From DASRDR01 sp963812945 [NCBI: uncultured Candidatus Rokubacteria bacterium] (lineage in GTDB: Bacteria > Methylomirabilota > Methylomirabilia > Rokubacteriales), in contig CAWEXD010000010.1 of assembly GCA_963812945.1 (NCBI GenBank), forward strand, positions 62,001-126,000: a DNA stretch of 64,000 nucleotides. The letters run 5' to 3'. Positions 45,268-54,367 of this stretch are shown piece by piece; position 1 is the first letter of the stretch, and each line of letters begins with the position of its first letter. The position numbers were made by a program, and so were the translations under genes. The notes beneath the pieces were generated by a model that ran no database searches, was not told where the DNA came from, and worked only from the letters and a program-made list of their open reading frames with translations.

Positions 45268-46649
45268 TCAGGCCTTGATCCCGTGCTTGGCCAGCAGGCG
45301 GTGCAGCGTCTTCCGGTCGACGCCGGCCGTCTTCGCGGCCTGCGAGATGTTCCCCCCGTGCCGTCGGAGCAGATCGGTCAGGTACCTCTGGGCGAAGGCC
45401 TGCAGCCAGGCTTCGCGAGCCTGAGCGAGGGGCAGGTCCTTGCCCGGGACCGCGGCGGCCGGACGACCGCGGCCGCGGATGTGGTCGGAAAGATCTCGGA
45501 CCTGGATCATCGGTCCATCCGTCAGCGCGCAGGCACGCTCGATCACGTTCTGGAGCTCGCGGACGTTACCGGGCCAGGCGTAGGCTTCGAGGCATGCGAG
45601 TGCGTCCGGCTCGATCCCCGCAAGCAGCGGCTCACGGTTCCGCCCGTAGCGTCGCAGGAAGTGGTGCGCGAGGAGCGCCACGTCCCCCGACCGCTCTCGG
45701 AGCGGCGGTAGCGTGATCGTGATCACGTTGACGCGGTAGAAGAGGTCGTCCCGGAATTCCCCCTTCCGGACCAGCTCCGCGGCATCCCGGTTGGTCGCCG
45801 ACACGAGGCGGACGTCCACGTCGTGAAGCGGGTCGCGCCGACGCGACGGATCTGCCGTTCCTGTAGGGCCCGGAGGAGCTTGGACTGGAGCGCCTGGGGC
45901 AGCTCCCCGATCTCGTCGAGGAAGAGCGTGCCCCGGTCCGCGACCTCGATCATCCCCGGCTTGGTCCGGTCCGCGCCGGTGAACGCGCCGCGCTCGTGCC
46001 CGAACAGCTCCGACTCGAGCAGCGCATCGGGCAGCGCCGCGCAGTCCACGGGAACGAACACCTCGGCGGCCCGGGCGCTCTGCGCGTGAATCGCCCGGGC
46101 GATCAGCTCTTTCCCGGTCCCGGACTCCCCCTGGATCAGGATGTTGGCCTCCGACCGGGCGCCCTTCCGGACGAGGTCGAACACGGCCTCCATGGCCGCG
46201 CTCTTGCCGACCACGTGGTCGAAGCCGGCGCGCGGCGCAAGCGGCTCCCGAAGCCGGCGGTTCTCCTCGATCAGGCGGCGCCGTTCGGCCGCGCGCTCGA
46301 CGGCCAGACGGAGCACGTCGTTGGACGGCAGCGGCTTCAGCAGGTAGTCGAATGCCCCCGCTCGCATGGCTTCCACCGCGGACTCGACGCTCCCGTGTCC
46401 GGTGATCATGATCACGACGACGTCGGGATCCAGCTCGCGGGCGCGGGTCAGAACCTGCATCCCATCGACCCGAGGCATCTTGAGATCGGTGAGGACGATC
46501 TCGGGACGCTCGCTCTCGAGCAGCGCCAGCGCGCGTTCACCGTCGGTCGCCGTCACGCAGGCATAGTCGTCCCGGCCGAGGAGGCGGCTCCAGTTGGCGA
46601 CGACGTCGGGCTCGTCGTCGACGATCAGGACGCGCGGCTTCGCGCTCAC
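45268..46649 (-). CDS. NtrC-family sigma-54 activator, frameshifted near 45826
   Basis: About 460 residues in two frames. Receiver domain ([18 protein letters not shown], acceptor Asp in [17 protein letters not shown]), AAA+ domain with Walker A GESGTGKE, the sigma-54 contact loop [14 protein letters not shown], Walker [12 protein letters not shown], then VSATNRD, and a Fis-type helix-turn-helix at the end ([24 protein letters not shown]). The first frame reads VGATRF then degenerates; the second resumes [14 protein letters not shown]. One C is missing in TTC(C)ACGAC at about 45826. I start it at GTG 46649. This is the only sigma-54 activator in the window, so it is the natural candidate regulator of the 18 promoters. 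The shift may be a sequencing error or recent inactivation. Confidence 0.88.
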
Positions 46650-46721
46650 AAGGCACCCACGGTGCACATAAGGTAGCATGGCGTGGCGGGCTTTGGCCGC
46701 TCGCGCCACCGGACGACGACG

Positions 46722-48293
46722 TCAGACGAGGAGGACCTCCAGGGCGGCCCGCATCGCCGCTCCCGGCGGCCCCGTCGTGTCGACGCGAACGTGCTCGCCG
46801 GCGCCGAGCTCGGTGACCGGCTCGAATTCCGCGCGCACGCGCTCCAGCAGCGCTTCACCGGCGTCGGAGATCGACGGGCCGGCGGCCCGGCGACGAAGGC
46901 GCTCCCGGAGCGTGGCCTCGTCGCAGACCGTCTCGACAAAGTGGAACCGGCGCCCGTGGCGCTCGGCCAGGTCCCGCGCGCGGAGCCGGAGCGCTCGCTC
47001 GCGGAACGTCGCGTCGAGCACGACACCGCGTCCGGAGTCCAGTACCACTCCGGCCCGCCGGAACACCTCGTCGAACGTCCGCGCCGAGAACGCCGCCGAG
47101 TAGGCGCCCTCCGGGGCCCGCTCGGTGGCGCGGACCCCCGCCAGCGCCTTCCGGACCCGGTCCGACGAGACGACCGGGACGCCGAGGGCCCGGCCGAGCG
47201 CCTCCGCCAGCGTGCTCTTGCCGCTGCCGATCACCCCGCCAACGGCGATCACCGGCGGCGTCCCCGGCCGAGCCTCCGCGTAGAAGCGGGCGAGGGCGAA
47301 CAGCGACCGGGCCTCCTCGGCCTTCCGGGCGGCCTTCTCGGGCGGCGTGGACGAGTCGGCGGCCAGGAAGGCGGCGACCTTCCCACGGACCCAGGCGCGG
47401 TACCCGGCGTAGAAGTCGACGACCCCGTAGAGGTCGTGGTCGTCGGACGCCACGGCGAAGTCGGCCAGGAACCGCTCCGCGAGGTCGGCGCGCGATCGGG
47501 CGGTCAGCTCCATGGCCAGGAACGCCACATCGGCGGCGGCATCCCCGCCGCGGAGTCGCTCGTTGAACTCGACGCAGTCGATGACGAGCGGCTCGGCGTC
47601 CTCGAAGTAGACGTGCTCGAGCCGGAGGTCGCCGTGCCCGTCGCGGATCCGCCCCTGCTCGACCCGCGCCCGGAACCGGCCGGCGTGCCGCGCCAGGACT
47701 CCGAGCTGCCAGGCCCGCACGGCGTCGGACGTGTCCTGCGAGACGAACCGGCCCACGAACGGCTCCACCTGCACGAAGTTCTCGACGACGTTGTCGCGAA
47801 TGGCCTCGATGGCGCCCGCCTCAGGTGCCGGAGCCGCGTCGCTGAAGAAACGGGCGAGTCTCGCCGCCAGGCGTGTCAGATGATCGGGCGTCAGGATCCC
47901 CCGTCTGAGCAATGCTTCGGCGCCATGCTCGTCCGCGAGCCTCCGCATGCGGACGGCGTAGTCGACGATCTCACCGTCAGCGCCGAACCAGTGGCCCTGC
48001 GGGCCGAGCCGGACCGGGGCGACCCCGAGATAGACGTCGGGCGCGAGCCGCCGGTTCAGCCGCACCTCGTCCTCGCAGCAGCGCCGGCGCCGCTCGAGCG
48101 TCGTGTAGTTCACGAACCCGTAGTCGACGGGGCGCTTGAGCTTCCAGGCTTCCCGGTCGGTGAGGAACACCCAGGAGATGTGCGTCGTGACCTGCGTGAC
48201 CTGCGAGGGTCGCGGGGCGGGATAGGCCTCCGGGCGCCGGAGGTCATCGAGGAGCGACCGGGCTTGCTCCTCCTTCGTCACCACGACGCCCAT
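46722..48293 (-). CDS. Bifunctional protein: APH-like kinase domain + AAA P-loop kinase
   Basis: 523 residues. Residues 1-330 are a COG2187-type aminoglycoside-phosphotransferase-like domain (HISWVFLTDREAWKLKRPVDYGFVNY, catalytic RDGHGDLRLEHVYF, VIDCVEFNERLR). Residues 345-523 are a P-loop kinase (GVIGSGKSTLAEAL, DSGRGVVLDATFRERALR). The same two-part protein, Rv2004c, is in the mycobacterial dormancy regulon; the substrate is unknown. ATG 48293, 7 bases after the receiver gene stops and 73 bases before the NtrC-like start, so it forms part of the regulator operon. Confidence 0.9.
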   Translation of the reverse strand: MGVVVTKEEQARSLLDDLRRPEAYPAPRPSQVTQVTTHISWVFLTDREAWKLKRPVDYGFVNYTTLERRRRCCEDEVRLNRRLAPDVYLGVAPVRLGPQGHWFGADGEIVDYAVRMRRLADEHGAEALLRRGILTPDHLTRLAARLARFFSDAAPAPEAGAIEAIRDNVVENFVQVEPFVGRFVSQDTSDAVRAWQLGVLARHAGRFRARVEQGRIRDGHGDLRLEHVYFEDAEPLVIDCVEFNERLRGGDAAADVAFLAMELTARSRADLAERFLADFAVASDDHDLYGVVDFYAGYRAWVRGKVAAFLAADSSTPPEKAARKAEEARSLFALARFYAEARPGTPPVIAVGGVIGSGKSTLAEALGRALGVPVVSSDRVRKALAGVRATERAPEGAYSAAFSARTFDEVFRRAGVVLDSGRGVVLDATFRERALRLRARDLAERHGRRFHFVETVCDEATLRERLRRRAAGPSISDAGEALLERVRAEFEPVTELGAGEHVRVDTTGPPGAAMRAALEVLLV

Positions 48294-48299
48294 CCTACG

Positions 48300-48689
48300 T
48301 CAGCCTTCAGCCACCTCGTCGGTCGACTTGGGAGGCAAGGCTCGCCAGATGGCGTCGAGGAACACGGCATTCGCGAACGGCTTGGCGAGGTAGATGCTGA
48401 CCCCGCTTTCTCGGGCGGCGGACCGCGCCTGCGGGGAATCGTAGGCGGTGATCAGGATCACGGGGATGGGCGGAGCATGGCCACGGGCGTGGCGTGCCAC
48501 GACCAGGCCATCGACCCCGGGGAGCCGCAGATCGGCCACCACCAGGTCCGGCCTCTCTCGGTCGATCAGCGCGATCGCGTCCGGCCCCGTGTGGGCCCGA
48601 AGGGATTCGTGCCCTGCGCGCTGGAGAAGCCGCTCACAGTTCGCGACGAGATCCGGCTCGTCATCGACGACCAGGATGGTCCGAGTCAC
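48300..48689 (-). CDS. Single-domain response regulator (CheY-like receiver)
   Basis: 129 residues, receiver only: ILVVDDEPDLVANCERLLQ, acceptor Asp in LVVADLRLPG, Thr in ILITAYDS and Lys in IYLAKPFAN. No output domain, so a relay or competitor for the NtrC-like receiver in the same operon. The start is GTG 48689, with CGAGGA 7 bases before it and a sigma-54 element at 48728. A paralogue of the receiver at 40400. Confidence 0.9.
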   Translation of the reverse strand: MTRTILVVDDEPDLVANCERLLQRAGHESLRAHTGPDAIALIDRERPDLVVADLRLPGVDGLVVARHARGHAPPIPVILITAYDSPQARSAARESGVSIYLAKPFANAVFLDAIWRALPPKSTDEVAEG

Positions 48690-48712
48690 GTGGGTGTCCT
48701 CGGCTCACTCCG

Positions 48713-48728
48713 AGCAATCGTGGTGCCA
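48713..48728 (-). promoter_or_regulatory. Sigma-54 promoter for receiver-APH/AAA-NtrC operon
   Basis: TGGCACCACGATTGCT on the minus strand, near-consensus with correct spacing. Leader about 14 bases. It puts the regulator under sigma-54 control itself. Confidence 0.82.
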
Positions 48729-48818
48729 GGCCAGGTGAGGCCGCCGGACCAGGCTGAGGCTCGAGATGCACGGAGGCCAACGGTGGGCTCGGGCGGAGGG
48801 GTGCCCTGAGGCGCGACC

Positions 48819-48832
48819 GTCCCATCCGGGCG
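48819..48832. promoter_or_regulatory. Putative NtrC-type enhancer shared by divergent promoters
   Basis: GTCCCATCCGGGCG, with GTCCCACC exactly 20 bp on (48839). About 73 bp from the rightward site at 48899 and 97 bp from the leftward one at 48728. The 281-base gap 48690-48970 holds only these control elements. Confidence 0.5.
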
Positions 48833-48898
48833 GGCAATGTCCCACCACCCACGCCGGGAATGCATGCGCAAGTCCTGATTCTCACGGGAGAGTGGGTC

Positions 48899-48914
48899 TG
48901 GCACCGTCATTGCT
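48899..48914 (+). promoter_or_regulatory. Sigma-54 promoter for CBS-ACT operon
   Basis: TGGCACCGTCATTGCT, correct spacing. Predicted leader about 47 bases to ATG 48971. Confidence 0.85.
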
Positions 48915-48970
48915 CTAGGTGCGTCGGGGCGCTGGGCCAGATGGCCTGACGGCCTGGAGGTGGATGACTC

Positions 48971-49609
48971 ATGCTGGTCCAGGACGTGATGCAGACGAAG
49001 CTCTTCACCGTCACGCCCGAGACGACGCTCCCCGAAGCGCTTCGCCTGACCGGCCAGCGCGGGGTCCGCCACCTCCCCGTGCTCGATGGCGACCGGCTGG
49101 TGGGCATCCTGTCGGACCGCGACCTGAAGCGGGCCATGGCCTCGCCGGCCACGAGCCTCGAGGCGCACGAGCTCACCTATCTCCTCGACCGCCTGCGGGT
49201 CGGCGAGGTCATGACCCGGACGGTCATCACGATCGGCCGGATGTTCCCCATCGAGGCGGCGGCGTGTCTCATGCTGCAGGAGAAGATCGGGGCGCTGCCG
49301 GTCACGGACGGCGAGCGGCTGGTCGGGCTCGTGACGGAGACCGACGTGCTGCGTCTCTTCGTCCGAGCCCTGGGCGCCGGCGAGCCGTCCAGCCGGCTCG
49401 ACATCGTCCTCGGCAACCGGCCCCACGCGCTCGCCGAGGCCGTGCAGGCGGTCGACGCCGCCGGCGCCGACATCTCGAGCATCATGACCCTGGCCGGCGA
49501 GGGCGGGTTCAAGGAAGTGGTCCTCCGCGTCCGGACGATCAACCCGGCTCCGGTCGTCTGGGCGCTCGAAGCCCGGGGATTCACCGCCCGGGACGCCTGG
49601 CGGCGATGA
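48971..49609 (+). CDS. CBS pair with C-terminal ACT-like domain (AcuB type)
   Basis: 212 residues. The CBS pair (1-140) ends GILSDRDLKRAM and GLVTETDVLRLF; residues 150-205 (HALAEAVQAVDAAGADISSIMTL, FKEVVLRVRTINPAPVVWALEARGF) form an ACT-like ligand-binding fold. AcuB proteins of this layout are linked to acetoin/acetyl-CoA metabolism. The stop overlaps the cytochrome start (ATGA). Confidence 0.9.
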   Translation: MLVQDVMQTKLFTVTPETTLPEALRLTGQRGVRHLPVLDGDRLVGILSDRDLKRAMASPATSLEAHELTYLLDRLRVGEVMTRTVITIGRMFPIEAAACLMLQEKIGALPVTDGERLVGLVTETDVLRLFVRALGAGEPSSRLDIVLGNRPHALAEAVQAVDAAGADISSIMTLAGEGGFKEVVLRVRTINPAPVVWALEARGFTARDAWRR

Positions 49610-49950
49610 TGGGGCGCCTCAGGGTCGCAGGTCTCGCCGTGGCCTCGCTGCTGGTGACGGGTCTCGGAACCGGCTGCGCCCAGCTCGACGCCCAGGGCCG
49701 AGACGCGCTGGTCGCCCAGGGACGGCAGCTCTTCACCGACAAAGGGTGCTACGGCTGTCACACGATCGGCGCCGCCGGGACGCCCATCGCTCCGGACCTC
49801 CGCCGGGCAGTCGCCCGCTACTCGGAGGAGACGCTGGCGCGGTGGCTGCGCGATCCGGCCGCCCAGGCGCAGACCCGCCACATGCCCAACCTGCAGCTGA
49901 GCGAGGCCGAGGCGCGCGCCCTCGCCGCCTACCTGGCGTCGCTCCCGTGA
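49606..49950 (+). CDS. Small c-type cytochrome, probable lipoprotein
   Basis: 114 residues. The signal ends LVTGLGTGC, a lipobox, so the protein is probably lipid-anchored to the envelope. One haem site CYGCH and a downstream Met ligand in HMPNLQLSEAEARALAAYL mark a class I cytochrome c. It may carry electrons to the ba3 oxidase at 58347 or NrfHA; neither link is shown directly. Confidence 0.92.
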   Translation: MMGRLRVAGLAVASLLVTGLGTGCAQLDAQGRDALVAQGRQLFTDKGCYGCHTIGAAGTPIAPDLRRAVARYSEETLARWLRDPAAQAQTRHMPNLQLSEAEARALAAYLASLP

Positions 49951-49978
49951 GCGCGAAGCCAAGAGGAGGGGGCCCGGC

Positions 49979-50455
49979 ATGAAGCTCGGCACGATTCTTG
50001 TTCCTCTGGATGGGTCGATCCTGGCGGAGGCGGCCCTCCCGAAGGCCCTGGAGCTCGCGGAGGTCTCGGGCGCGCGCCTGCTCCTGTTGCGGGCGGCCGA
50101 GGCCAAGACGCTGCTCGGCGCCGATCCCACCGAGGCCCAGGTGAAGGTGGTGAGCGAAGCGGAGGCCTACCTTGCCCGGATCCGGAAGCGGCTGACCCGG
50201 CGGGATCGCGTCACGGTCGAGACGGCGGTCTGGTACGGGCCCGCCGCTCATGCGATCGTGGAGGCGGCGCGGAGCCGGAAGGTCGACCAGATCGTGATGA
50301 CCACCCATGGCCGGAGCGGCTTGGGACGACTCCTCCTCGGAAGCGTGGCGGAGTCCGTCCTGCGCGGCACCACCACGCCCCTCCTGCTCCTCCGCACGGC
50401 AGGTGCCGCCGTCCAAACGCCGAGCGGTGCAGCCAAACCCTGGGAGGCGCCATGA
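49979..50455 (+). CDS. Universal stress protein (UspA family)
   Basis: 158 residues: MKLGTILVPLDGSILAEAAL at the N-terminus and TTHGRSGLGRLLLGSVAESVL for the ATP loop. A paralogue of the Usp at 53835 (LVPLDGSELAEAIL). AGAGGAGGGGG precedes the ATG. The stop overlaps the next Usp start (ATGA). Confidence 0.93.
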   Translation: MKLGTILVPLDGSILAEAALPKALELAEVSGARLLLLRAAEAKTLLGADPTEAQVKVVSEAEAYLARIRKRLTRRDRVTVETAVWYGPAAHAIVEAARSRKVDQIVMTTHGRSGLGRLLLGSVAESVLRGTTTPLLLLRTAGAAVQTPSGAAKPWEAP

Positions 50456-50898
50456 AAGCGTTCCGACGCATCCTCCACGCAACCGACTTCTCCAGCGCTT
50501 CGCGCCCGGCGCTCGCCCGGGCGATTGCGCTCGCCCGGCAGAACCGGGCCCTGCTGTCGATCGCTCACGCGCTGCCGCCGCCGACCATGATCGTCGGGGA
50601 TGGCTTCGTCTCCCCCGGGACCTACGAGATGATCGACCGCAGCGCTCGCCAGTACGCCCGGAAGCAGCTCACGGCACGCGTCGGGCGGGCGAGAAAGGCC
50701 GGCGTGCGCGCAACGGGCCTCCTGCTCGACGGTGCACCGCACGAGCAGATTCTGCGTGCCGCGCGGCGCGCACGCGCGGACCTGATCGTGATCGGGACCC
50801 ACGGCCGGAGCGGCCTCTCCAAGGTGCTCCTCGGGAGCGTCGCCGAGCGTGTCGTCCGCCTCGCCCCCTCTCCCGTCCTCACCGTCCGGGGCCGCTGA
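50452..50898 (+). CDS. Universal stress protein (UspA family)
   Basis: 148 residues: MKAFRRILHATDFSSASRPALA and GTHGRSGLSKVLLGSVAERV. It is closest in the window to the Usp at 27270. Translationally coupled to the preceding Usp by the ATGA overlap, making a possible heteromeric Usp pair. Confidence 0.93.
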   Translation: MKAFRRILHATDFSSASRPALARAIALARQNRALLSIAHALPPPTMIVGDGFVSPGTYEMIDRSARQYARKQLTARVGRARKAGVRATGLLLDGAPHEQILRAARRARADLIVIGTHGRSGLSKVLLGSVAERVVRLAPSPVLTVRGR

Positions 50899-50911
50899 GA
50901 GGAGGCGCGCG

Positions 50912-51115
50912 ATGCCACGCCAAGGACCCCCGATCCGGCCGACCCGTTCGAAGAAGGCTGGCCAGCCGCCCCAGCCGGTCGCCGTCGCTCCGCGGGTGCG
51001 GCGCCGACAGAAGACGGCGCAGGCCGCGGTCCGGAAGGACACGAGCCTGCTCCAGTCGCCCGCCGATCCGCGCGCGCGCTGGCCGGCCTCGAAGCCGAAG
51101 TTCCCGAAGCGGTAG
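50912..51115 (+). CDS. Small basic protein, 67 residues
   Basis: Starts MPRQGPPIRPTRSKKAG and ends ASKPKFPKR; Pro/Arg/Lys-rich and probably unstructured. GAGAGGAGG precedes the ATG at 50912, 13 bases after the Usp stop. Likely nucleic-acid or ribosome binding by composition only; no family recognised. Confidence 0.55.
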   Translation: MPRQGPPIRPTRSKKAGQPPQPVAVAPRVRRRQKTAQAAVRKDTSLLQSPADPRARWPASKPKFPKR

Positions 51116-51179
51116 GGCGCGACTCCGTTCGGACCGTGGTCGTCCTAGCGCTCAACTACGGGAGCTCGTCCCTCGAGTC

Positions 51180-51875
51180 GTGACCACAACGCCGGGCCTG
51201 GGCCTGTCCGTGACCGAGGTCGACGTAACCTTCCTGATCGCGGACCTCGCGGGCTTCACGGCTCTCACGGAAATCCACGGCAGCGTCCACGCCGCCTGGG
51301 TCGTGACACGGTACGTGGAGATCGTCCGCGCCGCCCTGCACCCGGACGCTCGGCTCGCGGAGCGAGTCGGGGACGCCGTCCTCATCGTCGCCCCGGGCGC
51401 GGCGAGCGCCCTGAGGACGGCCATCGACCTGCGCGCGGCGACGGAGCGTGAGCCGCTGTTTCCGCTGCTGCGGCTCGGGGTCCACGGCGGCCCGGTCGTC
51501 GAGCTCAATGGGAGCTACTTCGGGACGCCGCTCAACCTCACGGCGCGGCTGGCCGCCCACGCGATGCCCGGCCAGATCCTCTGCACCGAGTCCATCGCGG
51601 CGGCCGCCTCGGGCCTCGAGGGCGTGGAGTTCCGGAGCCTCGGGCCGGTGTCGCTCAAGAACATTCTCGCGCCGGTCTCGGTCTTCGAGGTCCTCGCCGC
51701 GAACCGGAAGGAGGAGATGCAGCCGATCGACCCCGTCTGCCAGATGCGGGTCGACCCGGCGACCGCCGCGTCGCAGCTGACCCACGCGGGCCGGGTCTTC
51801 CACTTCTGCTCGCTCGTGTGCGCCCGGACGTTCGCGACGGAGGCCCAGCGACCCGGCGGCTCGACGTGGACGTAG
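51180..51875 (+). CDS. Class III nucleotidyl-cyclase-like domain with C-terminal YHS domain
   Basis: 231 residues from GTG 51180 (start tentative). Residues 10-175 are a class III cyclase homology domain: TFLIADLAGFTALTE and RVGDAVLIVA give the two metal-binding Asp, and YFGTPLNLTARL gives the Asn/Arg transition-state pair. Residues 185-225 are a YHS domain (IDPVCQMRVDPATA, FHFCSLVC) with metal-binding cysteines. It could be a small cyclase sensing metal or redox, or a non-catalytic relative. No cAMP receptor protein is in the window. Overlaps the permease start by 10 bases. Confidence 0.82.
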   Translation: MTTTPGLGLSVTEVDVTFLIADLAGFTALTEIHGSVHAAWVVTRYVEIVRAALHPDARLAERVGDAVLIVAPGAASALRTAIDLRAATEREPLFPLLRLGVHGGPVVELNGSYFGTPLNLTARLAAHAMPGQILCTESIAAAASGLEGVEFRSLGPVSLKNILAPVSVFEVLAANRKEEMQPIDPVCQMRVDPATAASQLTHAGRVFHFCSLVCARTFATEAQRPGGSTWT

Positions 51876-53212
51876 CCACGCCGCCGCGGCCGGTCCCGGA
51901 GCGGGGACCGGCCCCGGCGCTCCGGCGGACGCTCCGGCTCTGGCAGGTCTCCCTGGCCGGGATCGGCGTCATCCTCGGGGCCGGGGTCTACGCGCTGATC
52001 GGTCCGGCCGCGGGGCTCGCGGGCAACGCGCTCTGGCTCGCCTTTCTCCTGGCCGGCATCGCCGCCGGCCTGACCGCCTATTCGTACGCCCGCCTCGGCA
52101 CGATGCGGCCGAAGGACTCGCCGGAGTTCCAGTACACGGCGCTGGCCTTCGGGCCGCGGATTGGCTTCCTGGCGGGGTGGCTGATGCTGGCCGCCGACCT
52201 GCTCGCGGTGGCCGCCGTCGCCCTCGGGTTCGGCGGCTACCTCGCTCACCTCGCGGGAACGCCCGCCGTGGCGAACGCGCTCGCGCTCCTGGCGGTGACA
52301 CTCGTCGTCCTCCTGGTCGGCATCGGTGAGTCCGTCGGGCTGGCCGTCCTGCTCACCGGGGTCGAGGCGGCCGGCTTGCTGTTCGTGATTGCGATCGGGC
52401 TCCCCGATTGGGGCCGCGTCAGCTACCTGGAGGCGCCCCACGGCGTCGCCGGCCTGTCCGGGGCCGCCGCGCTGATCTTCTTCGCGTACCTGGGATTCGA
52501 CGAGATCGGGAACTTCGCCGAGGAGATGCATCAGCCGGAGAGGAACCTTCCGCGCGCCCTGTTCTTCTCGATGGCCGGCGCCACCCTGATCTACCTGCTC
52601 GTGGCCCTGTCGGTGACGGCCGCGGTCAGCTGGCAGGACCTCAGCGCGTCGACGGCCCCCCTGGCGCTGGTGGCCCGACAGGCGCTGGGGCCAACGGCGG
52701 AGACCGCCATCAGCGTGATCGCCCTGGCCGCGACGGCGAACACGGTGCTGCTGCTCCTGGTGGCGGCCGCGCGCTCGGTGTACGGGATGGCGGCGGGCGG
52801 CGTGTTGCCCCGGCGGCTCGGCGCCGTCGGGGGCCGGGGCATTCCCCTCCCCGCGACCCTTCTCGTGACCGGCATCACGGGGTCCCTGGTCCTCCTGGGT
52901 GACCTCGCGCAGGTGGCGGCCATGACCGACGCGGCGGTGCTCCTGAGCTTCATGCTCGTCAACCTCAGCCTGCCGTGGCTGGCGCGCCGTGGAGCGACGG
53001 GCCCCGGACTCGTCCGCCGGGGACTCGACGTCGGCCTGCCCGCGCTGGCCCTGCTCATGTGCGGGTGGCTGCTCGTGCACACCGGGTGGCTGAGCCTCGC
53101 CGCGGCCGCCGGCCTGGCGGTCCTCGGCCTGGCGGTGGGGCGCCGGCGCCCGGAGCGGGGCACGGACGCCGCACCGCCGGTCCCGGATCGAGATGCCCGG
53201 CCGATCGCCTGA
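51866..53212 (+). CDS. APC-family amino acid permease
   Basis: 448 residues with about 12 membrane helices. [26 protein letters not shown] is the TM1 GxGxGA substrate/sodium motif of the APC family; [28 protein letters not shown] is the conserved TM6-loop region. No regulatory tail. GTG 51866 starts inside the end of the cyclase gene, so coupled. Substrate unknown (amino acid or polyamine). Confidence 0.9.
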   Translation: MDVATPPRPVPERGPAPALRRTLRLWQVSLAGIGVILGAGVYALIGPAAGLAGNALWLAFLLAGIAAGLTAYSYARLGTMRPKDSPEFQYTALAFGPRIGFLAGWLMLAADLLAVAAVALGFGGYLAHLAGTPAVANALALLAVTLVVLLVGIGESVGLAVLLTGVEAAGLLFVIAIGLPDWGRVSYLEAPHGVAGLSGAAALIFFAYLGFDEIGNFAEEMHQPERNLPRALFFSMAGATLIYLLVALSVTAAVSWQDLSASTAPLALVARQALGPTAETAISVIALAATANTVLLLLVAAARSVYGMAAGGVLPRRLGAVGGRGIPLPATLLVTGITGSLVLLGDLAQVAAMTDAAVLLSFMLVNLSLPWLARRGATGPGLVRRGLDVGLPALALLMCGWLLVHTGWLSLAAAAGLAVLGLAVGRRRPERGTDAAPPVPDRDARPIA

Positions 53213-53249
53213 GCCCACGAAATCGGCCGTTTTCCACGCGGTCAGCTCG

Positions 53250-53265
53250 GGGCACCGGGGTTGCA
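53250..53265 (+). promoter_or_regulatory. Sigma-54 promoter for dps operon
   Basis: GGGCACCGGGGTTGCA, correct spacing; first base off consensus. Leader about 80 bases to ATG 53355. No clear palindrome found upstream, where the permease gene ends. Confidence 0.72.
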
Positions 53266-53354
53266 ACGTCACGCGACGGTATCACGCGGTGCAGAATCAG
53301 GCGCTCTTCGAGAACACGGCCCGTGCCATGGGCGACGCGCCGACGGAGAAAGCC

Positions 53355-53822
<468 letters not shown>

Positions 53823-53834
53823 ACGAGGGACTCC

Positions 53835-54308
53835 GTGTACGAGCGCGTCCTGGTTCCCCTCGATGGCTCCGAGCTGGCCGAGGCCATCCTGCCCTTCGCC
53901 GAGCAGGTGGCCGGCCCACTCGATGCGGAGGTGGTCCTCCTCCGCGTGATCGAGCCGCCTTCCCCGATTGAGCTGGTGGCATCTGCCGGCGTCGTCGCTC
54001 CGGATACCTTCACGCTCCGTAACATGGACGCCAAGACCTACCTCTCCGAAGTCCAGCGCCGGCTGTCGAAAAAAGGCCTCCGCGTTCGCACACGCGTCGC
54101 CCTCGGCGGCCCCCCGGCGGAGGAAATCCTGGCTGCCATCAAGGCCACTGGCGCCGATCTCATCGCCATGGCCACGCACGGCCGGTCGGGCCTCGGCCGC
54201 GCGCTGTTAGGCTCCGTGGCGGAGTCCGTGCTTCGAGCCTCGCCGGTGCCGGTCCTCCTGATCCGGACGATGGCCAGGAGCGACGCGGCGCCCGGGCACG
54301 GGGTCTAG
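53835..54308 (+). CDS. Universal stress protein (UspA family)
   Basis: 157 residues from GTG 53835: VYERVLVPLDGSELAEAIL and ATHGRSGLGRALLGSVAESVL (ATP loop). Between them lies a helical insert around NMDAKTYLSEVQRRLSKKG typical of the larger Usp subgroup. Starts 12 bases after dps. Confidence 0.93.
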   Translation: MYERVLVPLDGSELAEAILPFAEQVAGPLDAEVVLLRVIEPPSPIELVASAGVVAPDTFTLRNMDAKTYLSEVQRRLSKKGLRVRTRVALGGPPAEEILAAIKATGADLIAMATHGRSGLGRALLGSVAESVLRASPVPVLLIRTMARSDAAPGHGV

Positions 54309-54367
54309 TCGTGGCGCGCCGAGGCTCTCCGCCGCCAACTGGTCAAGTGACGCCCGAAGGCTAAGGC

